A DNA stretch of 20,517 nt from Chara braunii. Lineage: Eukaryota > Streptophyta > Charophyceae > Charales > Characeae. Every line of letters begins with the position of its first letter. The stretch's first letter is position 1. The position numbers and the translations under genes are program-made. Location of the stretch: contig BFEA01000539.1 of assembly GCA_003427395.1 (NCBI GenBank), forward strand, positions 1,042,589 through 1,063,105, written 5' to 3'. The notes beneath the pieces were generated by a model that ran no database searches, was not told where the DNA came from, and saw only the letters and a list, made by a program, of their open reading frames with translations. This document shows positions 1-8,590 of the stretch, piece after piece.

Positions 1-728
1 TTTTTTTAACCTTTGCTATCTACTGTCAGTATCTCTTAATTGAATTTCATGCAAGTGGGACCTCGCCCCCAGCCACGAAACTTCACAGTTTCACAAACAG
101 AGCAGCCCGTGGATATCAATCTCCATCCACGGACTATATGTGTCGCACGTGATTGAAAAAGGCAGCAAGCAAGCTGTTGTAAAATTCCTCTAGTGGGTCC
201 CGACCCCAGGAGCCTTGACCCACTACGTCCGATTTACGCTTGTCCTCCTCCGCCGTTTTCGACCACGTGCGGCCGTCCGTGACATCCGTCAGTCGTTGAT
301 CATTTTGCTGTCAACTGCTAGTGTGGATTGTCTTTGTTTTGTTGGATGCAGCTGCCCATAGGCCAGTATAATTTTTTTAAATTCATTTGTTGGCCACTTT
401 GCGTTGGCGTGAAGCTTCAATACTATGGGTTTTTGAAGGTGGGGGTGTTTTTGACGCTTCGTGCCTTGCTATTATTTGTTTGCAGAAATTGAGAATATTG
501 AGATTTCCGTGTAGGACTGCGAACAGGCCGGCGCGAAGGTCGCATGCAGATGTACCAGGTTGGTGGAAGTGTGGATGCACAGCCTGTACTGTCATGATGT
601 CGATGTCACACACCCTTTTAAACCATGCTACAGTAGTCTGTCCGGGCCCCAGGGCAATCAATCTGCTTTTGTCCAAATTTTTGAAAAAATAAAATGGAGA
701 AACAAAATCTCCTCCAGTGAAACTCTCC
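1..728. other. No recognisable gene; short inverted repeats
   Basis: No reading frame here resembles a known protein, and overlapping short frames on both strands show no domain. Visible structure is limited to two small inverted repeats, CCGTGGAT...ATCCACGG (about 107-132) and TAGTGGGTC...GACCCACTA (191-225), and two CACGTG G-box cores (about 146 and 263). Two acceptor-like stretches ending in GCAG occur near 350 and 485, but without a supporting exon frame they mean little. The stretch may be intergenic DNA or old repeat. Confidence 0.5.
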
Positions 729-731
729 TTA

Positions 732-1165
732 GGGCATACTCAGCGCATACTCACATGGGACCAATAATCCCGAAATCCCAAAAAAAAGGGGAAACCCAAA
801 AAAAAGGGGAAAAGGCCGGTCACACGGATCTACCAAATTCGCAAATGTACTATTCCAGTACCCATTTGTCAGCGGCCTGGGAAGCCGCGGGGCAAGGGAT
901 TTTGCGGTCACCTCTGGACGTGACCGCAAATGCCCTTTTTTTTTTTGCATTTTCTTCAAAAATTCGTTCACAAAAGTTCTTGCACAATTTGTGGATGTCG
1001 CCGTGTGACCAGCCAAGTACCAAATCCCCATTTCTCCAGACGGCCGCGACCTTGTCCCATCTGAAAAGGTACAGCAGTGTGACGTGAACCATGCCCAAAA
1101 CCTCAAATCGACCCTTCCCAAATCCGCATATTTTGCGGATTTGGGGTCGCCGTGTGAGTATGCCC
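732..1165 (+). repeat. MITE copy A of the dimer
   Basis: First unit of the head-to-tail pair. The left TIR is slightly rearranged, with GCATACTCA present twice. The right TIR at 1145-1165 is well preserved. An internal hairpin with 12-bp arms, CCCAAATCCGCA and its complement, lies at 1117-1145. A second palindrome around 896-945 centres on GCGGTCAC...GTGACCGC. Confidence 0.75.
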
Positions 1166-1572
1166 TCACACGGGGACCTATAATCCCAAAATCCCAAAAA
1201 AAAGGGGAAAAGGCCGGTCACACGGATCTACCAAATTCGCAAATGTACTATTCCAGTGCCCATTTGTCCGCGGGGCAAGGGATTTTGCGGTCACCTCTGG
1301 AGGTGACCGCAAACTCCCTTTTTTTTTTTGCATTTTCTTCAAAAATTGACAAAAATTCGTTCACAAAAGTTCTTGCACAATTGTTCTTGCACAATTGGTG
1401 GATGGCGCCGTGTGACCAGCCAAGTGCCAAATCCCCATTTCTCCAGACGGCCGCGACCTTGTCCCATCTGAAAAGGTGCAGCAGTGTGATGTGAACCATG
1501 CCCAAAACCTCAAATCGACCCTTCCCAAATCCGCATATTTTGCGGATTTGGGGTCGCCGTGTGAGTATGCCC
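1166..1572 (+). repeat. MITE copy B of the dimer
   Basis: Second unit, beginning TCACACGGGGACC without the outer eight bases of the TIR and ending with the intact right TIR. It holds the same 12-bp-arm hairpin at 1524-1552. It also holds a palindrome at 1277-1320 whose core arms TTTGCGGTCACCT and complement (1284-1296 and 1301-1313) match perfectly. Confidence 0.75.
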
Positions 1573-1758
1573 TTAGCAAAGGGAACTCTCTGTGTACTTC
1601 GGGAAGCAGCATGAAACGAACTTGGGCAGGAACAAGGGCTCTGTGCATTCACCTCCGAAATGAGCCAAACCATTGTCCCCCCACATTCTTCAGTGTCCTT
1701 CCACGTCTGTTCAGAGTACCCTCAACATCTGTCAGAGTGCCCTCGCTGGAGGAGGTAA

Positions 1759-1880
1759 TGGGCCTCGCTCCACTACACAACACTGTACACGCATTTGCTT
1801 GAGGGACCAGGTGCATTCGGACAATTCCAATGTTGTGACGTCCAAATGCATATACAGTGTTGTGTAGTGGAGCGAGGCCC
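1759..1880. mobile_element. 122-bp MITE, nearly all inverted repeat
   Basis: The left arm 1759-1797 and right arm 1842-1880 are reverse complements over 39 bases with two mismatches; the outermost 29 bases match perfectly, starting TGGGCCTCGCTCC. The loop is only 44 bases. There is no coding capacity. The flanks (GGTAA on the left, AATTG on the right) do not give a clear target-site duplication, so the superfamily is undecided. The G-rich ends would suit Harbinger or other TIR families. Transcribed, it would fold into a long hairpin. Confidence 0.7.
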
Positions 1881-2079
1881 AAATTGAATGATGACTCCTA
1901 ATGGGTCAGCTAGATCCACGGAAAAGGGGAAGGGGATATCAGCCAAGAGCAGTACTGTACTCTTCCTGCTGAGTCCAGTCTAGCCAGCCTAGAGTCTCTT
2001 CCCCATGTATCATAGAACCATTTCCTAGCTGGGGTCGTGTCCAGAGTTCTGCGCTTGTGTCTGGTCCAATCGCTATAGA
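1881..2079 (-). other. Probable 3' flank or 3' UTR of LINE-B
   Basis: This lies immediately downstream (minus strand) of the LINE-B coding remnant that stops at 2080 and ends at the small MITE. No poly-T run marks a LINE tail here, so the true 3' end of LINE-B cannot be placed. It is assigned only by position. Confidence 0.3.
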
Positions 2080-2445
2080 TCACGTGTCTGATTTCTCTCG
2101 TAATCTTCGTTTTGCTGCAGCATCCGAAATATATTTCCTCTTGAACAGCTGATTATTCCTGTCCCAGATGAATTTCATAAGCAGACCCCTCACTGCCTGG
2201 GCCACGTAGAGCCAATTTTGTTCGTTCTGGTCTTCCGCATTGTGGGTGCCTGATACTATCCATTCATCTGTCCAGGGGAAGGTCTTCTTGGTGATCTCAT
2301 CCCAATGCCAAATGAACCAGTCCCAAACTCTTCGAGATGCTGGGCAGGTAAGCCATAGATGACGATCATTTTCCCAAATCCATTCAATTTGGCAACGGAC
2401 ACATTTCACTGAGATATTCATGCCTCTTTGTGCCAGGTTCAGGGA
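2080..2445 (-). pseudogene. LINE-B ORF2 3' segment (zinc-knuckle C-terminus)
   Basis: The minus-strand reading frame encodes a C-terminal LINE segment with CVRC followed by HLWLTC, the C-x2-C...H-x4-C pattern of the zf-RVT region at the end of plant L1-like ORF2 proteins. A tryptophan-rich stretch (VWDWFIWHW) follows, also typical of this region. The frame is open through SLNLAQRGMN and continues in phase with the LINE-B segment ending at 6939 if the intervening LINE-A is removed. It is therefore the 3' half of one interrupted gene, not a separate LINE. The stop codon is at 2080-2082. An independent truncated LINE is less likely because of the shared duplication at both ends of LINE-A. Confidence 0.7.
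2431..2444. repeat. Target-site duplication of LINE-A (tail side)
   Basis: TGCCAGGTTCAGGG lies directly beside the LINE-A poly(A) tail (poly-T on plus). It matches TGCCAGGTTAAGGG at 6925-6938 at 13 of 14 bases. Confidence 0.75.
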
Positions 2446-2456
2446 TTTTTTTTTTC

Positions 2457-2743
2457 TTTCAAAAACCTAATGGTATCTGGTAGAAGTGATGATAAGAGCA
2501 TTCACTCCTACCAGCACCACTAGGGGCTCCAATCTATTGGTGGGGAGCTGCACCTGCTGGAAAGCGGGTCCAGCTCCCTTGACATATAATAATGAGCAAT
2601 GGAAACCAAAAATGCTGGGAAACGGGTCCAGCGAACTCTGTACCTCTTCACCCTCAACTGAGCGGCGCCAGATCTCTCGTTATAAACTGGTACTAATTGA
2701 ATAAATGATCCTGATAAAAGTGATGAATCATCTGAAGACTGAG
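2457..2743 (-). other. LINE-A 3' untranslated region with repeated hairpin
   Basis: This is the non-coding stretch between the ORF2 stop (2744) and the poly(A) tail. It contains two copies of an imperfect palindrome, GCTGGAAAGCGGGTCCAGC (2556-2574) and GCTGGGAAACGGGTCCAGC (2614-2632). The first lies in a 43-bp block (2532-2574) that recurs at 8542-8584 with four mismatches, in the same position relative to a poly-T run. This identifies both as LINE 3' UTRs. Confidence 0.6.
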
Positions 2744-4630
2744 TTAGACTGCGACTATTCTGGTCTGGCCTCTTGTAGACAAACATGATGAACATCTTTT
2801 CCAAGATATCAGATGCTTAACCTGGTAGTTGTCTCCTATAAACCATACCAAGAGCTTGGAACCAGAGCATTTGCTGGGGGGGGGGAAAGGATCAGGGAAC
2901 TCTGATAATGGGCGCATAGGTACTGAAGTCTCACTAGTAGTCCAATCATCAAAAAACAATTTATAGTCCCTTTTGAGTCCAGCGTTATCATCATTCATTT
3001 CCCCATTCCAAACAACACTCCCTATTCTCTTTCCCTGGTTTCCACCCAACCACTTGCTTGTGAATTTTCGAAAATGATTCAGAATTTCGGTTTTATCTGA
3101 GAGAAATTGCACTTTTTCTTTTATTTGATCCCACTTTATCAAAATGTCTGTTTGAATTTGCTGTTTAATTGTATCTGTGAAGTCTGGGCCGTCTAGCCTA
3201 GCCCCTTCCCATTCATAAGTACACCTTCTCATCCAGATGGCCCACATAACCGCTCTTCTCCCTATTTGGAACAGATTATCCACAAACTCCTCATTTTCTT
3301 CTAGTAACTCTGGAACCGGGCTCCAAGTTTCTAGAAGGATAACTTTCCATCCCCATGGCCATTTGACTTGTGGGACTAGTTGTGACCAAATACGGTCCCA
3401 CCACCTCCAAAGCCAGACCGAACCTGGGCACTGCATAAAGATATGCTCAATGGTTTCCGGAGATATTCTACTTGGGAAAGAGGATTTACAAAGTTTGCAC
3501 CATCTTGCTGCTAATCCTTTCTGCTCTAAGGAGGATCTGTCAATGAGCCAATCATTAGTTGGAAGACATCTATGTTCAATTTGCCATTGGAGAGAAGTTA
3601 TTTTTGTTGGTTTGTCTTCGACTGTTTTGAACCAACGTACCGATCTAAACTCTTCTTTACTTATATTAAGATGTTTCATCCACCTTGTTGAGACCCTATC
3701 TTTCAGCCTGAGATTGGTTCTGGGACGCAGCATACGATACGCTGATTTGATTTTGAGTGAATGTATATTTCTCTTGAATGATCGGTTGTGGCTTCTTTTT
3801 TTTGTCATTGAACTCCATACCCAATTAGCCGGGTCAAGAGGGAGTTCCGAGATGGGGCAGTCCGGTTTGAAGGCAACCCATGAGTCTTTACTCCTAAATA
3901 CCCTTATCCTGAAGATCTGTTGAGCCTGTACCCATCTTGTTTCCCCTTGACCTATCGCAGATGCAACATTGGTGGAAGATAAAGAAAAGATCTGTAAGAT
4001 AAATCTTTCATTTTGATCATTGTTCAGGATTATGCCAATTTCCTGGGGTTGGGCCTTAATAGTTACCCAATCATTTGTCACAAATTTGAGGCCACCCCTT
4101 AGAATACGAACCCATTCGAGTGGGATGAGTTCAATTATCTTCTCCAAGGATTCTATCTGATGATGACAGTGCCTAAGCTGCCTCCTTAGTTTAGGTGGAT
4201 CTATCCAATCCTTGGTATCCTTGTCCCATATATCCTTAATCCTCATGACACCGTTCTTAATCCATCCCTTCCGAGGTGTGTGCATACAATGGAGAACATA
4301 ACCATTTGAATCTCGAATCCATCTGTTATCAAATAGGGGCTGCTGACACACTTCCTTTCACCTTTCTAGTGATAACTTGTCAGTTAGAGGAAGTTGTCTC
4401 CGGGTTTTCAACATGGAGACAAAAAATGGGTCATTTTTCAAATCTTGTCTAACAGCTTTCCTACTTGAAATCGTGGTTGTTGTTGTTGGTTTAGAAATCC
4501 CCATAGGAATAGTCCAGGAACGGTTCTCCAACCAAGTTAATGGGTCAATTTCTTCGGCCGTAGGAGGTGTAAGACGTTTGATTTGCTCCAAAGCTAATGG
4601 TGTCCATGGGGTCTGTGGGATGAATAGCAA
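2744..4630 (-). pseudogene. LINE-A ORF2 C-terminal region with zinc knuckle
   Basis: This is a long minus-strand frame of about 625 codons interrupted by one in-frame TGA at 4358-4360. It encodes the region after the RT of L1-like ORF2, including the knuckle CKLC...EHIFMQC (C-x2-C, H-x4-C; about 3425-3500) and the following tryptophan-rich segment SVWLWRWWDRIW. The part near 4100-4330 (MRIKDIWDKDTKDW) matches LINE-B at about 7560-7730 (VRIRDIWDSDKQQW), showing that the two LINEs are related but distinct. The zf-RVT region is thought to bind nucleic acid, but its role in plant L1 is not settled. The frame ends at 2744. Confidence 0.8.
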
Positions 4631-5079
4631 ACGTTGAAGCCATTGGATTGAAAAAGATTGGCTTGGGTTGAAGGATCAAAAATCCCCAAGCCACCCTGCG
4701 CTTTCGGTTGGATAATAGACTGCCAAGCTACTCTGCTGACGACACCATTGTACTCGTGACTTCCGCTCCATAGAAAGGCGGTTAGTTGACGCTGAAGAGG
4801 TTTAAGGAAGTCTTTATCCATAGCCCAAATTCCTGACTTATACCAAATAGATGCCAGAATGACATTATTAATGATCATTGACCGCCCAAAAATAGAGGTA
4901 TGTTTATTTTTCCACACTTCCATTTTTGTCAGGGTCGGTTGGGAGATCCATTGATTATGATTCTTTGGTTTCCCTTCAGTCGATAAAGAAATTCTTAATA
5001 TTCTTATAGGAGTATCCAAGGATAACCACTTTATCCTTGGAGTCTCTGAGGGCTCCCTCCTTGATGATGAATCCACCAA
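4594..5079 (-). pseudogene. LINE-A RT thumb/connection segment
   Basis: This encodes the post-RT region of L1-like ORF2. FGRSMIINNVILASIWY, the tract ending in LTAFLWSG, and RVAWQSIIQPKAQGGLG are recognisable counterparts of the usual 'L.GR...INSVL....Y', 'FLW.G' and 'W...C.PK..GGLG' motifs. It is offset in frame from the RT core upstream (change near 5080) and from the C-terminal region downstream (change near 4640), so it is a broken piece of one protein. An independent gene is very unlikely. Confidence 0.75.
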
Positions 5080-5591
5080 TTTGTTGTTTTACTACCCCAG
5101 TTGACTTTCATGTCAGAGAGACGACAAAACTTATTCATCAAGTTTTGAATTTTTATCATGTTCTTATGAGTTGCATCAACCATAAGGGAAAGGTCATCAG
5201 CAAAAAGGGAGCAAACTGGAATTGCCTCCTCTGGTATGTTATTGACCTGAATTTTGCGAATGTCCTTATGATGACGCAGATTAGCCGCCAATGCTTCCAT
5301 GATAATGACAAAGAGAAAAGGCGTCAACGGATCATCTTGTCGAACATTTCTTTCTTGTTGAATGGGGGGTGCCAAATTATTATTAACCATAACCCTTGTG
5401 GTAACATTCTGGTGTAGGATTCTTACCCATTTCCTAAAATTTGGCCCAAAATTCATCTTTTCCAAACACTTGTCCATAAATAGTCAATCTACATGGTCAT
5501 AGTTTTTTTCAAAATCAATGAATATGAAAGTCGCATTATGTTTGGATTGGCGAGATATTTTAAGGAGTTCATTTACCAGAAGAATATTATC
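5031..5591 (-). pseudogene. LINE-A reverse transcriptase core (palm)
   Basis: This continues in the same frame as the upstream segment after a TAA at 5592-5594. It contains RT motif A (FIDFEKNYDHVD, one catalytic Asp), then an in-frame TGA where the family usually has Trp. RQDDPLTPF follows (the family usually has RQGDPLSPF, so Gly to Asp here), and then the catalytic FADD box at about 5193-5204, followed by the MKVNWGSK motif. All three catalytic aspartates are visible. The enzyme would copy LINE RNA at a nicked target, but this copy cannot be translated whole. Confidence 0.85.
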
Positions 5592-6461
5592 TTAAATATT
5601 TCTACCCGTTATAAATCCAGTCTGAGATGGATGGATGATTTCTGGAATTATCCCAGACATTCTATCTGCTAATGCTTTAGCTATTAGCTTATATACCACT
5701 GTGAGAAGGGTTATCGACCGATAATTCCTTATGTTTGCCTTATCTCCTTTCTTATACAGTAGGGTAAGTATTTCCTGGCCAACAAATTTTCCCATTTCCC
5801 CGGGTTCCCATATTGCTTGATAATAATCCATAAGATCTTCTGATATGAAATCCCATGTTGATTCCCAGAATTCCTTTGGGAGTCCATCTATCCCCGGGGA
5901 CTTATCTTCATCCATGAGTAAGAGGGTCTTCCAAACTTCCTCCTTGTCAATAGGTTTTTCCATTAATATCCTCTGTTCCTTTGTTAGGCATTTATTTAAA
6001 GGCACAAGAAATTCTTCCATTTCTAGAAGACGTTGATCTGTAGGAATATGTTTGTTTTGAGAAGTGAAGAAGGATTTTAAAAAATCCCTAGCTATTTTCA
6101 AGCAGGCAGCTATCGATGTGACCATACTATTATTTAGATCCGCCGGGTCTTCTAATGCCTCAATTATGGTTCTCCCTGTCCTAGCTCTGGCCATTGCAAA
6201 AAACCTGGCATCCATTGCTCCCTCCATATTCTGAATTCTGAGTTTGCCTCTTATTCTAAATCCTTGCCATCTATATTCCATATGGGTGAGAAGTTTAGTT
6301 TCCAGACTTTGAAGTTCTTTTGCTATTAAATCAAAGACTTTTTGTTCATTAGAATCTCTTTCCTTAATCTGTAGTTCTCGAATTCTATTATGAAAGTTAG
6401 TTTCTTTTGAATGTTTTTGTTTTGCCAATAGTTTAGAATATTCATTGTATTTACGGCCCAA
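5592..6461 (-). pseudogene. LINE-A EN-RT linker and RT fingers
   Basis: This is a 289-codon minus-strand frame. Its first half is a charged linker (KELQSLETKLL, MDARFFAMARAR) normal between endonuclease and RT in L1-like ORF2. Its second half has the RT N-terminal motifs KSPGIDGLPKEFW, LLYKKGDKANIRNYRSITLL and HPSQTGFITGRNI. The family consensus at the second is 'NYRPISLL', so Arg-Ser replaces Arg-Pro. It ends in TAA directly after GRNI, with the same frame continuing beyond the stop into motif A. That points to a nonsense change rather than a real terminus. Confidence 0.85.
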
Positions 6462-6530
6462 AAAAGCAAGACCGTTGTTGAACCATTTAATGTCATCTTG
6501 GAGACTCAGTCTTTGGTCCCTTCAAAAGTT

Positions 6531-6924
6531 TCAAACATCTCGAAGATAATTAGTGAAACTTTCCATCTTGAGGTGCGAGGTGTTGAGATGGTAGAAACCT
6601 CTCCCTTGGTCTGACGTTTTCCTAAATGACAAAATTGCTACACACATAGCATGGTCCAATCCAGGGAAATGACTTTTTGGGAAGATCTTAGCCAACTGGA
6701 GTGCTCCCTGTAGTTCTTCAGCTATCATGACCAGATCTATACGCGATTTTGAATTGCAGTTAGCTAAGCCCTTCCTAAAGCACGAAAAGGTTTTGGTCCC
6801 TGGTTTAACCTCCTATAGGAGTTTAAAAGATTTAGAGATTCAATTACACATAGATCTGCAATTATCCTTTCGTCTTGTGTCATGTATGATGGGCATGGAG
6901 AGGGGGCACGCCATCTATCAAAAA
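6531..6924 (-). pseudogene. LINE-A endonuclease C-terminal remnant
   Basis: Between the insertion end (6924) and 6531 the minus strand encodes scattered-frame remains of an APE-type endonuclease. They include NRV-DLVMIAEELQ, resembling the 'RID..L.S..L' segment, and PGLDHAMCVAILSF, in the place of the terminal SDH motif that carries the catalytic histidine. The usual serine is replaced by leucine. The N-terminal half, including the metal-binding Asn and Glu, is absent because the element is 5'-truncated. Frames change at least once and a stop (TAG) lies near 6765. It is annotated by position before the RT and by these short motifs only. Confidence 0.55.
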
Positions 6925-6938
6925 TGCCAGGTTAAGGG
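6925..6938. repeat. Target-site duplication of LINE-A (5' side)
   Basis: TGCCAGGTTAAGGG is the partner of the copy at 2431-2444 and marks the 5' end of LINE-A. On the minus strand both copies read as Leu-Asn-Leu-Ala in the LINE-B frame, and the single base difference is silent (CTT/CTG). Confidence 0.75.
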
Positions 6939-8040
6939 CTGATGCTGAGGACTGAAAAATCTGGATCCAGAGTAGACTGGTTGTCTTCTGAGAGGGAAAC
7001 CTGCGCAGCTGTTGCCACATTGATGATAGCTGAGTCATGGAAATCGCAGGCAGGTCGTGTTTCTTTCTCCGTTCAATAACACCATTATTGATCTTCTTCT
7101 TTACCGCCTCTCTTAGAATACATGTTCCAACTTTAGAGGTGTACTCATCCAACAGTACAGTCTGTGTTCTAAACTCCCAACCTAGACCTTGAAAATCAAT
7201 TGCAGCATATCTAACATTTTGAGTGCCCATTGGAAGAAAGGCTTTGTGGATGATATAGATGATATTTCCACCGTCCCTTGCTCTTTGGGTTTTCGATCTA
7301 ACTGCAATCTCTGATAGATCACTCAGTGAGTCTATCCTCATCTCCTTTGAAAAAGACAGTTCTTTTGTGAAACCAAAGGTGTCCTCAATAAACCACTGTT
7401 TCACTACATAGCCCTCCATACCTATATGCTCTATGACTTGGTATACTTTAGGTTTTACTGGGACTTGTATCAGCTGCCTATCTGTACAGTCTTTTGTTCA
7501 GACAACAGATTCTTCCATGACCATGGGATTGCCTCAATTATTCTCTGTAGGCGTCCGTCTACATTCCTCAATCGTCCCAACCTGGTCCTCAGTTGTTGCT
7601 CAGTCTTCCACTGTTGCTTGTCACTATCCCATATGTCTCTTATTCTTACAACCCCTTTCTCTGCCCAAGCTTTCCCGAAATTCCCTGATGAGTCATGTGC
7701 TGAGAATTCGTGTCCCGCTCGGTCTTTAATCAAGGGGTTTTCAAAGAGAAACTAAGATAGTACTGATATTCCTGTATGCTTCCTCACCCAAGATGTGCAC
7801 CCCTAATGTAAATCGCAGCACTACAAAACCTGTTGAGGAAATAATCAATGCTCTGCCCATTAGTGACAAGTGTCTTGTATATTTCCAACTGGATAGTCTG
7901 TTGACCAACTTCTCTGTAAGGATGTTATCCTGAAATCTCTCGTTGTTTGTTAGAGACACTTGAACTCCGAGAAGCCGTTCAGACGAGTTTGCTGGTATGG
8001 CTTTCATTCCCCAGTCAACTTTGGACTCAGTACTATCTCA
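6925..8040 (-). pseudogene. LINE-B ORF2 5' segment (post-RT region)
   Basis: The minus strand encodes the post-RT part of a second L1-like ORF2. It starts after the FADD box with SKVDWG and LLGVQVSL, then SSWKYTRHLSLMGRALIIS (7741-8007). In another frame follows ENPLIKDRAG...VVRIRDIWDSDKQQW (7470-7733), and then the segment 6939-7419. It aligns by eye with the LINE-A C-terminal region but differs at most residues. Its frame is interrupted at 7741 and again near 7430. It stops being LINE-B at 6925, where LINE-A was inserted, and resumes in phase at 2444. The upstream RT and endonuclease are not found beyond about 8040, so LINE-B itself is 5'-truncated or cut by the poly-T region. Confidence 0.75.
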
Positions 8041-8472
<432 letters not shown>

Positions 8473-8476
<4 letters not shown>

Positions 8477-8590
8477 GCCCGTTGTTCAAGGCCTCTATCC
8501 CAGCGGTGGTAGGAGAGAGGCCTTGTCGGTCGGGCTGCTCTATCTATTGGTGGGGAGCTTCACCTGCTGGATACCGGGTTCAGCGTCTCG
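8473..8590 (-). mobile_element. LINE-C: 3' UTR remnant of a third LINE
   Basis: This sits directly against the 38-base poly-T run and contains a block (8542-8584) matching the LINE-A 3' UTR (2532-2574) at 39 of 43 bases. It also has a stem-loop with 14-bp arms (8487-8500 and 8512-8525, one mismatch) close to the tail. No ORF2 sequence follows, so only the last hundred bases or so survive, as in heavily 5'-truncated LINE insertions. The 5' limit is not defined by a visible duplication. Confidence 0.55.

Larger units (their letters stand above)
732..1572. mobile_element. Tandem dimer of a Tourist/PIF-Harbinger-like MITE
   Basis: The element starts GGGCATACTC (732-741) and ends with the reverse complement GAGTATGCCC (1563-1572). 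It is flanked on both sides by TTA (729-731 and 1573-1575), the target-site duplication expected of PIF/Harbinger. Inside are two head-to-tail copies, 732-1165 and 1166-1572, closely similar along their length. The left end of the second copy lacks its GGGCATAC, so the junction reads GTATGCCCTCACACGG with no TTA between copies. Copy A carries small local duplications (CCCAAAAAAAAGGGG twice). Copy B carries others (GTTCTTGCACAATT twice). It has no coding capacity, so mobilisation would need a transposase in trans. Confidence 0.75.
2446..6924 (-). mobile_element. LINE-A: 5'-truncated L1-like non-LTR retrotransposon
   Basis: This 4.5-kb minus-strand element is bounded by a 14-bp target-site duplication and ends in a short poly(A) tail (T run 2446-2455, then CTTTC). 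It contains the end of an endonuclease domain, a reverse transcriptase with motif A (IDFEK), RQDDPLTPF and FADD, a thumb/connection region, and a C-terminal C-x2-C...H-x4-C knuckle. This is the order of plant L1-like ORF2. ORF1 and most of the endonuclease are missing through 5' truncation. The copy is dead: it has in-frame stops at 5592, near 5487 and at 4358, and frame changes near 5080 and 4640. It sits inside LINE-B. Confidence 0.85.

Noticed and set aside
729-1673. Several 95-175 codon frames on both strands across the MITE dimer
   Set aside because: They arise from the repeated non-coding MITE sequence. The same peptides appear twice because the unit is duplicated.
3237-3923. 228-codon plus-strand frame inside LINE-A
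   Set aside because: It is antisense to the LINE ORF2 C-terminal region and has no domain of its own.
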